A stretch of DNA of 64,000 bases from NCBI RefSeq assembly GCF_028554725.1, contig NC_071667.1, positions 37,793,501-37,857,500 of the forward strand, read 5' to 3'. Under the pieces are notes generated by a model. The model did not search any database, was not told the DNA's origin, and saw only the letters and a program-made list of their open reading frames with translations. Of this stretch, positions 45,108 to 58,574 are shown one piece after another. This stretch comes from Zeugodacus cucurbitae. Lineage: Eukaryota; Arthropoda; Insecta; Diptera; Tephritidae. Every line of letters begins with the position of its first letter. Within the stretch, counting starts at the first letter, position 1. Position numbers and translations under genes: made by a program.

Positions 45108-47844
45108 ATCTTCTTCTTCTTCTTAACTGGCGTAGAAACCGCTTACGCGGTTATAGCCGAGTCCACAACAGTGCGCCACGCATCTCTCCTTTTGGCAGTT
45201 TGGCGCCAATTGGTAATACCAAGTGAAGACAGGTCCTTCTCCACCTGGTCCTTCCACCGGAGTGGAGGTCTCCCTCTTCCTCGGCTTCCACCAGCGGGTA
45301 CTGCATCGAAAACTTTCAGAGCTGGGGCACTTTCATCCATTCGAACAACATGACCCAGCCAGCGTAGCCGCTGTCTTTTTATTCGCTGGACTATGTCTAT
45401 GTCGTCGAACAACACATACAGCTCATCATTCCATCTTCTGCGGTATTCGCCGTTGCCAATGTTTAAGGGACCGTAAATCTTCCGCAAAACCTTTCTCTCG
45501 AAAACTCCTAGTGCCGTCTCATCGGATGTTGACACCGTCCACGCTTCTGCACCATAAAGTAGGACGGGAATGATGAGGGACTTGTAGAGTTTAGTTTTTG
45601 TTCGTCGAGAGAGGACTTTACTTTTCAATTGCCTACTCAGTCCATAGTAGCACCTGTTGGCAAGAGTGATTATGCGTTGGATTTCAAGGCTGACATTATT
45701 ATCGGTGTTAATGTTGGTTCCTAGGTATACGAAATTATCTACAACTTCAAAGTTATGACTGTCAACAGTGACGTGGGAGCCAAGACGCGAATGCGCTGAC
45801 TGTTTGTTTGATGACAGGAGATATTTCGTCTTGTCCTCGTTCACCACCAGACCCATTCGCTTCGCTTCCTTATCCAGTTTTTGATTTTCCAGGTCTAAAG
45901 CCACACTGATAAGGTCCAATCAGTTTGTTGACTGTGGGCTTTAGTCTTTCACACAGTACGCTCGATAGAACCTTATAAGCGATGTTAAGGAGGCTTATCC
46001 CACGATAGTTGGCGCAGATTGTGGGGTCTCCCTTTTTGTGGATTGGGCAGAGTACACTGAGATTCCAATCGTCGGGCCTGCTTTCTTCCGACCATATTTC
46101 GCAAAGAAGCTGATGCATGCACCTTATCAGCTCTTTGCCGCCGTATTTGAATAGCTCGGCCGGCAATCCATCGGCCCCGCCGCCTTGTTGTTCTTCAAGC
46201 GGGTAATTGCTATTCTAATTTCTTCACGGTCGGGCACTGGAACATCTGTTCCATCGTCGTCGATTGGGGAATCGGGTTCGCCAACTCCTGGTGTTGTACT
46301 TTCACTGCCATTCAGCAGGCTGGAGAAGTGTTCCCTCCACAAACAGAGTATACTCTGGTCATCAACCCCTAGATCACCGCTGGGGGTCTTACAGGAGTGT
46401 GCTCCGGTCTTGGAACCTTCAGTTAGTCGCCGGATCTTTTCGTAAAATTTTCGAGCATTACCCCTGTCGGCCAGCTTGTCAAGCTCTTCATACTCACGCA
46501 TTTCTGCCTCTTTCTTTCTTTTTCTGCAAATGCGTCTCGCTTCCCTCTTCAGCTCTCGGTATCTTTCCCATCCCGCTCGTGTTGCGGTCGATCGCAACAT
46601 TGCGAGGTAGGCAGTCTGTTTTCTCTCCACTGCGAGACGACAATCCTCATCATACCAGCTGTTTTTTTGGCTTTTCCGAAAGATAATGGTTTCGGTTGCA
46701 GCTGTACGTAAGGAGTTTGATATGCCGTCCCACAGCTCCCTTATACCGAGATGCTGATGAGTGCTCTCAGAGAGCAGGAGTGCAAGTCGAGTAGAAAATC
46801 GTTCGGCTGTCGGTTGTGATTGCAGCTTCTCGATGTCGAACGAACCTTGTGTTTGTTGACGTGTGCGCTTTTCTACACAGAGGCGGGTGCGTATCTTAGC
46901 TGCTACAAGATAGCCGAGTCGATGTTGGGACCACGAAGCGTACGCACATCAAAAACACTGGAGACATGTCGTCCATCTATCACAACATGATCGATCTGGT
47001 TGCGAGTGATTCGATCCGGGGACAGCCAAGTAGCTTGATGGATTTTCTTATGCTGGAATCTAGTGCTACAGATGACCATATTTCGGGCCCCGGCGAAGTC
47101 GATCAGCCTCAGACCGTTTGGTGATGTTTCGTCATGGAGGCTGAATTTTCCGCTCATAGGTACGTTCTAGGCGCTCATAGAAGGTATCTTTGATCACTTC
47201 GTCCTTCTCTTCCGTCGGGGCGTGGGCGCAAATCAGCGATATGTTGAAGAACCTCGCTTTGATGCGGATTGTGGCTAGACGTTCATCCACCGGAGTGAAT
47301 GCCAGTACTCGACGACGGAGTCTCTCTCCCACCACGAATCCCACACCGAATTTGCGCTCCTTTATATGGCCGCTGTAGTAGATGTCACAAGGACCCACCT
47401 TCTTCCGTCTTTGTCCCGTCCATCGCATTTCTTGGATTGCGGTGATGTCAGCCTTTACTCTTACGAGGACATCAACCAGCTGGGCAGAGGCACCTTCGCA
47501 ATTAAGGGTCCGGACATTCCAGGTGCATGCCCTTAAATCATAGTCCTTTATACGTTTGCCGTGGTCGTCATCAAAAGGGGGGTTTCTCATCGGAGGCCTG
47601 TGTTTCTTATTCACTTGTTATTCGTTTTTATGTGGTGGGTCCCAAGCCCTACGCACAACCGCATAAGCGGGATTCGCCTTCTCACTTTAGCTCGCTTCCA
47701 GACGGATGTCTGTTGGCTACCCAGAGGATACTTGGTCTAAAACCGGAAGTCGTGAGCTGCTTGAACCATGTGGAGAAGAATCGTTTCTGCCCACTCCCAA
47801 GTGAATGACAATCAAAAACTTTCCTCACTTGCGTGAACTTCTAC
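45108..47844 (-). mobile_element. RTE copy C, two internal deletions
   Basis: The 3' end carries the (GAA)n tail (CTT on the plus strand, 45108-45123). The 5' end is at gtagaagttcacgcaagtga. It is shorter than copy E by about 514 bp, largely because of deletions near 45882 and 47152. Confidence 0.8.
45143..47614 (-). pseudogene. RTE ORF of copy C
   Basis: Endonuclease 47614-46903, with the GDFN block removed by a deletion near 47152. Linker/RT start 46630-46127. RT 46166-45870, then a deletion joins KS(TT)-type sequence to KLDKEAKRMG (45885), removing the catalytic YADD. C-terminus to 45143. It shares the short deletion at 46910-46922 with D-F. Confidence 0.75.
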
Positions 47845-48420
47845 ACATGATCCCATCCTTGCCCTTGCCCTTTATTAACTTTGATTTTTGTCATTACCGC
47901 TTTCTAAGCATCGCCACGGATTTTTGTCAGCGTTTTCGCAGAGCTCTCTGAAGAAGAGTTTGCTCCTTTCTTGAAGGCGAGTCGTTTCTTTTTGAAACAA
48001 TCGCGCAGGTTTGTGTACTCTGGTGATCTCCGCCTCCTCTGACAATTTCGCCTGGCTTTGTTGCGTTCATTCCTTAGCCTGTCGTTCTGCATCTTCTACG
48101 ATTGGAATATTGTCATCTAACACAAGTCGAAAAAGATCTTCGTCGAGAGTTGCTACTTTCCATCCTATATTCTGCAATTTCATGAATTGCGTGTGATCCT
48201 TACTTTTGAGTTTCCGATCACCAAAGTAATAGCCATATAGCCAATAATATAGTCACTATGCGTATACAGATCAGATACTTTTCAGTATGTTGATCGCACC
48301 AATGGGCTGCTGGCAAACATGATGTCTATCACAGAACCACGACCGTTCTTTTCAAAGGTATTTCTGTTTCCCGTATTAAGAAGCACCACCTCAAGCACTG
48401 AAAAGGCCTTAAGCAAAACA
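47845..48420 (-). repeat. Duplicated R1-group ORF2 segment (first copy)
   Basis: 576 bp nearly identical to 54776-55351 and to 58575-59150. Encodes the R1-group endonuclease end (NGRGSVIDIMFASSPLVRST) and a basic linker (RNERNKARRNCQRRRRSPEY). It lies immediately 5' of RTE copy C. Confidence 0.85.
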
Positions 48421-51400
48421 AAACCGCTTACGCGGTTATAGCCGAGTCCACAACAGTGCGCCACGCATCTCTCCTTTTGGCAGTTTGGCGCCAATTGGTA
48501 ATACCAAGTGAAGACAGGTCCTTCTCCACCTGGTCCTTCCACCGGAGTGGAGGTCTCCCTCTTCCTCGGCTTCCACCAGCGGGTACTGCATCGAAAACTT
48601 TCAGAGCTGGGGCACTTTCATCCATTCGAACAACATGACCCAGCCAGCGTAGCCGCTGTCTTTTTATTCGCTGGACTATGTCTATGTCGTCGAACAACAC
48701 ATACAGCTCATCATTCCATCTTCTGCGGTATTCGCCATTGCCAATGTTTAAGGGACCGCAAATCTTCCGCAAAACCTTTCTCTCGAAAACTCCTAGTGCC
48801 GTCTCATCGGATGTTGACACCGTCCACGCTTCTGCACCATAAAGTAGGACGGGAATGATGAGGGACTTGTAGAGTTTAGTTTTTGTTCGTCGAGAGAGGA
48901 CTTTACTTTTCAATTGCCTACTCAGTCCATAGTAGCACCTGTTGGCAAGAGTGATTATGCGTTGGATTTCAAGGCTGACATTATTATCGGTGTTAATGTT
49001 GGTTCCTAGGTATACGAAATTATCTACAACTTCAAAGTTATGACTGTCAACAGTGACGTGGGAGCCAAGACGCGAATGCGCTGACTGTTTGTTTGATGAC
49101 AGGAGATATTTCGTCTTGTCCTCGTTCACCACCAGACCCATTCGCTTCGCTTCCTTATCCAGGCGGGAAAAAGCAGAACTAACGGCGCGGGTGCTGTTTC
49201 CAATGATATCGATATCATCGGCGTACGCCAGTAACTGTACACTCTTGTAGAAGATTGTACCTTCTCTATTTAGCTCTGCAGCTCTTATAATTTTCTCCAG
49301 CATCAAGTTAAAGAAGTCGCACGATAGCGAGTCACCTTGTCTGAAACCTCGTTTGGTATCGAACGGCTCGGAGAGGTCCTTCCGATCCTAACGGAGATTT
49401 TGGTGTTGCTCAATGTCAACTTACACAGCCGTATTAGTTTTGCGAGGATACCAAATTCAGACATCGCGGCATAAAGGCAGCTCCTTTTCGTGCTGTCGAA
49501 AGCAGCTTTAAAGTCGACAAATAGATGGTGTGTGTCGATCCTTTTTTCACGGGTCTTCTCCAAGATTTGGCGCATGGTGAATATCTGGTCAGTTGTTGAT
49601 TTTCCAGGTCTAAAGCCACACTGATAAGGTCCAATCAGTTTGTTGACGGTGGGCTTTAGTCTTTCACACAGTACGCTCGATAGAACCTTATAAGCGATGT
49701 TAAGGAGGCTTATCCCACGATAGTTGGCGCAGATTGTGGGGTCTCCCTTTTTGTGGATTGGGCAGAGTACACTGAGATTCCAATCGTCGGGCCTGCTTTC
49801 TTCCGACCATATTTCGCAAAGAAGCTGATGCATGCACCTTATCAGCTCTTTGCCGCCGTATTTGAATAGCTCGGCCGGCAATCCATCGGCCCCCGCCGCC
49901 TTGTTGTTCTTCAAGCGGGTAATTGCTATTCTAATTTCTTCACGGTCGGGCAATGGAACATCTGTTCCATCGTCGTCGATTGGGGAATCGGGTTCGCCAA
50001 CTCCTGGTGTTGTACTTTCACTGCCATTCAGCAGGCTGGAGAAGTGTTCCCTCCACAAACAGAGTATACTCTGGTCATCAACCCCTAGATCACCGCTGGG
50101 GGTCTTACAGGAGTGTGCTCCGGTCTTGAAACCTTCAGTTAGTCGCCGGATCTTTTCGTAAAATTTTCGAGCATTACCCCTGTCGGCCAGCTTGTCAAGC
50201 TCTTCATACTCACGCATTTCTGCCTCTTTCTTTCTTTTTCTGCAAATGCGTCTCGCTTCCCTCTTCAGCTCTCGGTATCTTTCCCATCCCGCTCGTGTTG
50301 CGGTCGATCGCAACATTGCGAGGTAGGCAGTCTGTTTTCTCTCCACTGCGAGACGACAATCCTCATCATACCAGCTGTTTTTTTGGCTTTTCCGAAAGAT
50401 AATGGTTTCGGTTGCAGCTGTACGTAAGGAGTTTGATATGCCGTCCCACAGCTCCCTTATACCGAGATGCTGATGAGTGCTCTCAGAGAGCAGGAGTGCA
50501 AGTCGAGTAGAAAATCGTTCGGCTGTCGGTTGTGATTGCAGCTTCTCGATGTCGAACGAACCTTGTGTTTGTTGACGTGTGCGCTTTTCTACACAGAGGC
50601 GGGTGCGTATCTTAGCTGCTACAAGATAGCCGAGTCGATGTTGGGACCACGAAGCGTACGCACATCAAAAACACTGGAGACATGTCGTCCATCTATCACA
50701 ACATGATCGATCTGGTTGCGAGTGATTCGATCCGGGGACAGCCAAGTAGCTTGATGGATTTTCTTATGCTGGAATCTAGTACTACAGATGACCATATTTC
50801 GGGCCCCGGCGAAGTCGATCAGCCTCAGGCCGTTTGGCGATGTTTCGTCATGGAGGCTGAATTTTCCGACTGTTGTTCCAAACACACCTTCTTTACCCAC
50901 CCTAGCGTTGAAATCGCCAAGCACGATTTTGACATCGTGGCGGGGGCAGCGCTCATAGGTGCGTTCTAGGCGCTCATAGAAAGCATCTTTGGTCACATCG
51001 TCCTTCTCTTCCGTTGGGGCGTGGGCGCAAATCAGCGATATGTTGAAGAACCTCGCTTTGATGCGGATTGTGGCTAGACGTTCATCCACCGGGGTGAATG
51101 CCAGGACTCTGCGACGGAGTCTCTCCCACCACAAATCCAACACCAAATTTGCGCTCCTTTATATGGCCGCTATAGTAGATGTCACAAGGACCCACCTTCT
51201 TCCGTCCTTGTCCCGTCCATCGCACTTCTTGGATGGCGGTGATGTCAGCCTTGAGTCGTATGAGGACATCAACCAGCTGGGCAGAGGCACCTTCCCAATT
51301 AAGGGTCCGGACATTCCAGGTGCATGCCCTTATATCATTATCCTTAAAACGTTTGCAGGGGTCGTCATCAAAAGGGGGGTGTCTCATCCGAGGCTTTCGT

Positions 51401-51524
51401 AGATTTTTCATTGGTATTTCGTTTTTATGTGGTGGGTCCCAAGCCCTACGCACAACCGCATAAGCGGGCTTCGCCTTTTCATTTTAGCTCGCCTTCAAAC
51501 GGATGTCTGTTGGCTACCCAGAGG
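48421..51524 (-). mobile_element. RTE copy D
   Basis: The 3' end is truncated: it begins at aaaccgcttacgcgg with no GAA tail, joined to R1 sequence ending aagcaaaaca. The 5' end is identical in position to that of copy B and meets the GAA tail of copy E at 51525. Confidence 0.8.
48428..51453 (-). pseudogene. RTE ORF of copy D
   Basis: Endonuclease 51453-51082 and 51146-50619; RT part 1 50346-49303; RT part 2 49306-48428 with AYADDIDIIG. The RT break is a one-base deletion near 49388 and the linker break a 5-bp deletion near 50630, both shared with E and F. The endonuclease 5' portion matches copy B rather than E/F. Confidence 0.75.
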
Positions 51525-54500
51525 ATCTTCTTCTTCTTCTTAACTGGCGTAGAAACCGCTTACGCGGTTATAGCCGAGTCCACAACAGTGCGCCACGCAT
51601 CTCTCCTTTTGGCAGTTTGGCGCCAATTGGTAATACCAAGTGAAGACAGGTCCTTCTCCACCTGGTCCTTCCACCGGAGTGGAGGTCTCCCTCTTCCTCG
51701 GCTTCCACCAGCGGGTACTGCATCGAAAACTTTCAGAGCTGGGGCACTTTCATCCATTCGAACAACATGACCCAGCCAGCGTAGCCGCTGTCTTTTTATT
51801 CGCTGGACTATGTCTATGTCGTCGAACAACACATACAGCTCATCATTCCATCTTCTGCGGTATTCGCCATTGCCAATGTTTAAGGGACCGTAAATCTTCC
51901 GCAAAACCTTTCTCTCGAAAACTCCTAGTGCCGTCTCATCGGATGTTGACACCGTCCACGCTTCTGCACCATAAAGTAGGACGGGAATGATGAGGGACTT
52001 GTAGAGTTTAGTTTTTGTTCGTCGAGAGAGGACTTTACTTTTCAATTGCCTACTCAGTCCATAGTAGCACCTGTTGGCAAGAGTGATTATGCGTTGGATT
52101 TCAAGGCTGACATTATTATCGGTGTTAATGTTGGTTCCTAGGTATACGAAATTATCTACAACTTCAAAGTTATGACTGTCAACAGTGACGTGGGAGCCAA
52201 GACGCGAATGCGCTGACTGTTTGTTTGATGACAGGAGATATTTCGTCTTGTCCTCGTTCACCACCAGACCCATTCGCTTCGCTTCCTTATCCAGGCGGGA
52301 AAAAGCAGAACTAACGGCGCGGGTGCTGTTTCCAATGATATCGATATCATCGGCGTACGCCAGTAACTGTACACTCTTGTAGAAGATTGTACCTTCTCTA
52401 TTTAGCTCTGCAGCTCTTATAATTTTCTCCAGCATCAAGTTAAAGAAGTCGCACGATAGCGAGTCACCTTGTCTGAAACCTCGTTTGGTATCGAACGGCT
52501 CGGAGAGGTCCTTCCGATCCTAACGGAGATTTTGGTGTTGCTCAATGTCAACTTACACAGCCGTATTAGTTTTGCGAGGATACCAAATTCAGACATCGCG
52601 GCATAAAGGCAGCTCCTTTTCGTGCTGTCGAAAGCAGCTTTAAAGTCGACAAATAGATGGTGTGTGTCGATCCTTTTTTCACGGGTCTTCTCCAAGATTT
52701 GGCGCATGGTGAATATCTGGTCAGTTGTTGATTTTCCAGGTCTAAAGCCACACTGATAAGGTCCAATCAGTTTGTTGACGGTGGGCTTTAGTCTTTCACA
52801 CAGTACGCTCGATAGAACCTTATAAGCGATGTTAAGGAGGCTTATCCCACGATAGTTGGCGCAGATTGTGGGGTCTCCCTTTTTGTGGATTGGGCAGAGT
52901 ACACTGAGATTCCAATCGTCGGGCCTGCTTTCTTCCGACCATATTTCGCAAAGAAGCTGATGCATGCACCTTATCAGCTCTTTGCCGCCGTATTTGAATA
53001 GCTCGGCCGGCAATCCATCGGCCCCCGCCGCCTTGTTGTTCTTCAAGCGGGTAATTGCTATTCTAATTTCTTCACGGTCGGGCAATGGAACATCTGTTCC
53101 ATCGTCGTCGATTGGGGAATCGGGTTCGCCAACTCCTGGTGTTGTACTTTCACTGCCATTCAGCAGGCTGGAGAAGTGTTCCCTCCACAAACAGAGTATA
53201 CTCTGGTCATCAACCCCTAGATCACCGCTGGGGGTCTTACAGGAGTGTGCTCCGGTCTTGAAACCTTCAGTTTGTCGCCGGATCTTTTCGTAAAATTTTC
53301 GAGCATTACCCCTGTCGGCCAGCTTGTCAAGCTCTTCATACTCACGCATTTCTGCCTCTTTCTTTCTTTTTCTGCAAATGCGTCTCGCTTCCCTCTTCAG
53401 CTCTCGGTATCTTTCCCATCCCGCTCGTGTTGCGGTCGATCGCAACATTGCGAGGTAGGCAGTCTGTTTTCTCTCCACTGCGAGACGACAATCCTCATCA
53501 TACCAGCTGTTTTTTTGGCTTTTCCGAAAGATAATGGTTTCGGTTGCAGCTGTACGTAAGGAGTTTGATATGCCGTCCCACAGCTCCCTTATACCGAGAT
53601 GCTGATGAGTGCTCTCAGAGAGCAGGAGTGCAAGTCGAGTAGAAAATCGTTCGGCTGTCGGTTGTGATTGCAGCTTCTCGATGTCGAACGAACCTTGTGT
53701 TTGTTGACGTGTGCGCTTTTCTACACAGAGGCGGGTGCGTATCTTAGCTGCTACAAGATAGCCGAGTCGATGTTGGGACCACGAAGCGTACGCACATCAA
53801 AAACACTGGAGACATGTCGTCCATCTATCACAACATGATCGATCTGGTTGCGAGTGATTCGATCCGGGGACAGCCAAGTAGCTTGATGGATTTTCTTATG
53901 CTGGAATCTAGTGCTACAGATGACCATATTTCGGGCCCCGGCGAAGTCGATCAGCCTCAGACCGTTTGGTGATGCTTCGTCATGGAGGCTGAATTTTCCG
54001 ACTGTTGTGCCAAAGGCACCTTCTTTACCCACCCTAGCGTTGAAATCGCCAAGCACGATTTTGACATCGTTGCGGGGGCAGCGCTCATAGGTACGTTCTA
54101 GGCGCTCATAGAAGGTATCTTTAGTCACTTCGTCCTTCTCTTCCGTCGGGGCGTGGGCGCAAATCAGCGATATGTTGAAGAACCTCGCTTTGATGCGGAT
54201 TGTGGCTAGACGTTCATCCACCGGAGTGAATGCCAGTACTCGACGACGGAGTCTCTCTCCCACCACGAATCCCACACCGAATTTGCGCTCCTTTATATGG
54301 CCGCTGTAGTAGATGTCACAAGGACCCACCTTCTTCCGTCCTTGTCCCGTCCATCGCATTTCTTGGATTGCGGTGATGTCAGCCTTTACTCTTACGAGGA
54401 CATCAACCAGCTGGGCAGAGGCACCTTCGCAATTAAGGGTCCGGACATTCCAGGTGCATGCCCTTAAATCATAGTCCTTTATACGTTTGCCGTGGTCGTC

Positions 54501-54775
54501 ATCAAAAGGGGGGTTTCTCATCCGAGGCCTGTGTTTCTTATTCACTTGTTATTCGTTTTTATGTGGTGGGTCCCAAGCCCTACGCACAACCGCATAAGCG
54601 GGATTCGCCTTCTCACTTTAGCTCGCTTCCAGACGGATGTCTGTTGGCTACCCAGAGGATACTTGGTCTAAAACCGGAAGTCGTGAGCTGCTTGAACCAT
54701 GTGGAGAAGAATCGTTTCTGCCCACTCCCAAGTGAATGACAATCAAAAACTTTCCTCACTTGCGTGAACTTCTAC
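51525..54775 (-). mobile_element. RTE copy E, most complete of the cluster
   Basis: Has both the GAA tail (51525-51541) and the 5' terminus gtagaagttcacgcaag (54775). Length 3.25 kb, near full length for an RTE element. Confidence 0.85.
51560..54545 (-). pseudogene. RTE ORF (endonuclease - RT) of copy E
   Basis: RTE elements encode one protein that nicks DNA and reverse-transcribes the element RNA. Endonuclease frame 54545-53751, 264 codons: ACTWNVRTLNCEG, TAIQEMRWTG, KIVLGDFNARVGKEG, QIDHVVIDGRH. Then a 5-bp deletion (about 53755-53766) breaks the frame just where SDH is expected. RT part 1 (53478-52435): AAGADGLPAELFKYGG, NYRGISLLNIAYKVLS, FVDFKAAFDSTKRSC. A one-base deletion near 52515 separates RT part 2 (52438-51560): LLAYADDIDIIGN, LRWLGHVVRMDE, GRPPLRWKDQVEKDL. 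Apart from these two lesions it would be intact. Confidence 0.8.
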
Positions 54776-55351
54776 ACATGATCCCATCCTTGCCCTTGCC
54801 CTTTACTAACTTTGATTTTTGTCATTACCGCTTTCTAAGCATCGCCACGGATTTTTGTCAACGTTTTCGCAGAACTCTCTGAAGAAGAGTTTGCTCCTTT
54901 CTTGAAGGCGAGTCGTTTCTTTTTGAAACAATCGCGCAGGTTTGTGTACTCTGGTGATCTCCGCCTCCTCTGACAATTTCGCCTGGCTTTGTTGCGTTCA
55001 TTCCTTAGCCTGCCGTTCTGCATCTTCTACGATTGGAATATTGTCATCTAACACAAGTCGAAAAAGATCTTCGTCGAGAGTTGCTACTTTCCATCCTATA
55101 TTCTGCAATTTCATGAATTGCGTGTGTTCCTTACTTTTGAGTTTCCGATCACCAAAGTAATAGCCATATAGCCAATAATATAGTCACTATGCGTATACAG
55201 ATCAGATACTTTTCAGTATGTTGATCGCACCAATGGGCTGCTGGCAAACATGATGTCTATCACAGAACCACGACCGTTCTTTTCAAAGGTATTTCTGTTT
55301 CCCGTATTTAGAAGCACCACCTCAAGCACTGAAAAGGCCTTAAGCAAAACA
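54776..55351 (-). repeat. Duplicated R1-group ORF2 segment (second copy)
   Basis: Same segment as 47845-48420, 5' of RTE copy E, joined to copy F with the same aagcaaaaca/aaaccgctt junction. Confidence 0.85.
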
Positions 55352-58300
55352 AAACCGCTTACGCGGTTATAGCCGAGTCCACAACAGTGCGCCACGCATC
55401 TCTCCTTTTGGCAGTTTGGCGCCAATTGGTAATACCAAGTGAAGACAGGTCCTTCTCCACCTGGTCCTTCCACCGGAGTGGAGGTCTCCCTCTTCCTCGG
55501 CTTCCACCAGCGGGTACTGCATCGAAAACTTTCAGAGCTGGGGCACTTTCATCCATTCGAACAACATGACCCAGCCAGCGTAGCCGCTGTCTTTTTATTC
55601 GCTGGACTATGTCTATGTCGTCGAACAACACATACAGCTCATCATTCCATCTTCTGCGGTATTCGCCGTTGCCAATGTTTAAGGGACCGTAAATCTTCCG
55701 CAAAATCTTTCTCTCGAAAACTCCTAGTGCCGTCTCATCGGATGTTGACACCGTCCACGCTTCTGCACCATAAAGTAGGACGGGAATGATGAGGGACTTG
55801 TAGAGTTTAGTTTTTGTTCGTCGAGAGAGGACTTTACTTTTCAATTGCCTACTCAGTCCATAGTAGCACCTGTTGGCAAGAGTGATTATGCGTTGGATTT
55901 CAAGGCTGACATTATTATCGGTGTTATTGTTGGTTCCTAGGTATACGAAATTATCTACAACTTCAAAGTTATGACTGTCAACAGTGACGTGGGAGCCAAG
56001 ACGCGAATGCGCTGACTGTTTGTTTGATGACAGGAGATATTTCGTCTTGTCCTCGTTCACCACCAGACCCATTCGCTTCGCTTCCTTATCCAGGCGGGAA
56101 AAAGCAGAACTAACGGCGCGGGTGCTGTTTCCAATGATATCGATATCATCGGCGTACGCCAGTAACTGTACACTCTTGTAGAAGATTGTACCTTCTCTAT
56201 TTAGCTCTGCAGCTCTTATAATTTTCTCCAGCATCAAGTTAAAGAAGTCGCACGATAGCGAGTCACCTTGTCTGAAACCTCGTTTGGTATCGAACGGCTC
56301 GGAGAGGTCCTTCCGATCCTAACGGAGATTTTGGTGTTGCTCAATGTCAACTTACACAGCCGTATTAGTTTTGCGAGGATACCAAATTCAGACATCGCGG
56401 CATAAAGGCAGCTCCTTTTCGTGCTGTCGAAAGCAGCTTTAAAGTCGACAAATAGATGGTGTGTGTCGATCCTTTTTTCACGGGTCTTCTCCAAGATTTG
56501 GCGCATGGTGAATATCTGGTCAGTTGTTGATTTTCCAGGTCTAAAGCCACACTGATAAGGTCCAATCAGTTTGTTGACGGTGGGCTTTAGTCTTTCACAC
56601 AGTACGCTCGATAGAACCTTATAAGCGATGTTAAGGAGGCTTATCCCACGATAGTTGGCGCAGATTGTGGGGTCTCCCTTTTTGTGGATTGGGCAGAGTA
56701 CACTGAGATTCCAATCGTCGGGCCTGCTTTCTTCCGACCATATTTCGCAAAGAAGCTGATGCATGCACCTTATCAGCTCTTTGCCGCCGTATTTGAATAG
56801 CTCGGCCGGCAATCCATCGGCCCCCGCCGCCTTGTTGTTCTTCAAGCGGGTAATTGCTATTCTAATTTCTTCACGGTCGGGCAATGGAACATCTGTTCCA
56901 TCGTCGTCGATTGGGGAATCGGGTTCGCCAACTCCTGGTGTTGTACTTTCACTGCCATTCAGCAGGCTGGAGAAGTGTTCCCTCCACAAACAGAGTATAC
57001 TCTGGTCATCAACCCCTAGATCACCGCTGGGGGTCTTACAGGAGTGTGCTCCGGTCTTGAAACCTTCAGTTAGTCGCCGGATCTTTTCGTAAAATTTTCG
57101 AGCATTACCCCTGTCGGCCAGCTTGTCAAGCTCTTCATACTTACGCATTTCTGCCTCTTTCTTTCTTTTTCTGCAAATGCGTCTCGCTTCCCTCTTCAGC
57201 TCTCGGTATCTTTCCCATCCCGCTCGTGTTGCGGTCGATCGCAACATTGCGAGGTAGGCAGTCTGTTTTCTCTCCACTGCGAGACGACAATCCTCATCAT
57301 ACCAGCTGTTTTTTTGGCTTTTCCGAAAGATAATGGTTTCGGTTGCAGCTGTACGTAAGGAGTTTGATATGCCGTCCCACAGCTCCCTTATACCGAGATG
57401 CTGATGAGTGCTCTCAGAGAGCAGGAGTGCAAGTCGAGTAGAAAATCGTTCGGCTGTCGGTTGTGATTGCAGCTTCTCGATGTCGAACGAACCTTGTGTT
57501 TGTTGACGTGTGCGCTTTTCTACACAGAGGCGGGTGCGTATCTTAGCTGCTACAAGATAGCCGAGTCGATGTTGGGACCACGAAGCGTACGCACATCAAA
57601 AACACTGGAGACATGTCGTCCATCTATCACAACATGATCGATCTGGTTGCGAGTGATTCGATCCGGGGACAGCCAAGTAGCTTGATGGATTTTCTTATGC
57701 TGGAATCTAGTGCTACAGATGACCATATTTCGGGCCCCGGCGAAGTCGATCAGCCTCAGACCGTTTGGTGATGTTTCGTCATGGAGGCTGAATTTTCCGA
57801 CTGTTGTGCCAAAGGCACCTTCTTTACCCACCCTAGCGTTGAAATCGCCAAGCACGATTTTGACATCGTTGCGGGGGCAGCACTCATAGGTACGTTCTAG
57901 GCGCTCATAGAAGGTATCTTTGATCACTTCGTCCTTCTCTTCCGTCGGGGCGTGGGCGCAAATCAGCGATATGTTGAAGAACCTCGCTTTGATGCGGATT
58001 GTGGCTAGACGTTCATCCACCGGAGTGAATGCCAGTACTCGACGACGGAGTCTCTCTCCCACCACGAATCCCACACCGAATTTGCGCTCCTTTATATGGC
58101 CGCTGTAGTAGATGTCACAAGGACCCACCTTCTTCCGTCCTTGTCCCGTCCATCGCATTTCTTGGATTGCGGTGATGTCAGCCTTTACTCTTACGAGGAC
58201 ATCAACCAGCTGGGCAGAGGCACCTTCGCAATTAAGGGTCCGAACATTCCAGGTGCATGCCCTTAAATCATAGTCCTTTATACGTTTGCCGTGGTCGTCA

Positions 58301-58574
58301 TCAAAAGGGGGGTTTCTCATCCGAGGCCTGTGTTTCTTATTCACTTGTTATTCGTTTTTATGTGGTGGGTCCCAAGCCCTACGCACAACCGCATAAGCGG
58401 GATTCGCCTTCTCACTTTAGCTCGCTTCCAGACGGATGTCTGTTGGCTACCCAGAGGATACTTGGTCTAAAACCGGAAGTCGTGAGCTGCTTGAACCATG
58501 TGGAGAAGAATCGTTTCTGCCCACTCCCAAGTGAATGACAATCAAAAACTTTCCTCACTTGCGTGAACTTCTAC
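55352..58574 (-). mobile_element. RTE copy F
   Basis: The 3' end is truncated exactly as in copy D; the 5' end is complete and followed by the single R1 segment that continues into R1 ORF1, so F retains the original 5' insertion junction. Confidence 0.85.
55359..58344 (-). pseudogene. RTE ORF of copy F
   Basis: Endonuclease 58344-57550, RT part 1 57277-56234, RT part 2 56237-55359, with the same two deletions as copy E. Private substitutions include ERCPRN to ECCPRN in the endonuclease and NINTDN to NNNTDN in the C-terminus. Confidence 0.78.

Noticed and set aside
45223..45573. Plus-strand 116-codon frames opposite RTE ORFs (also 48508, 51640, 55439)
   Set aside because: Antisense shadows of the conserved RTE C-terminal region.
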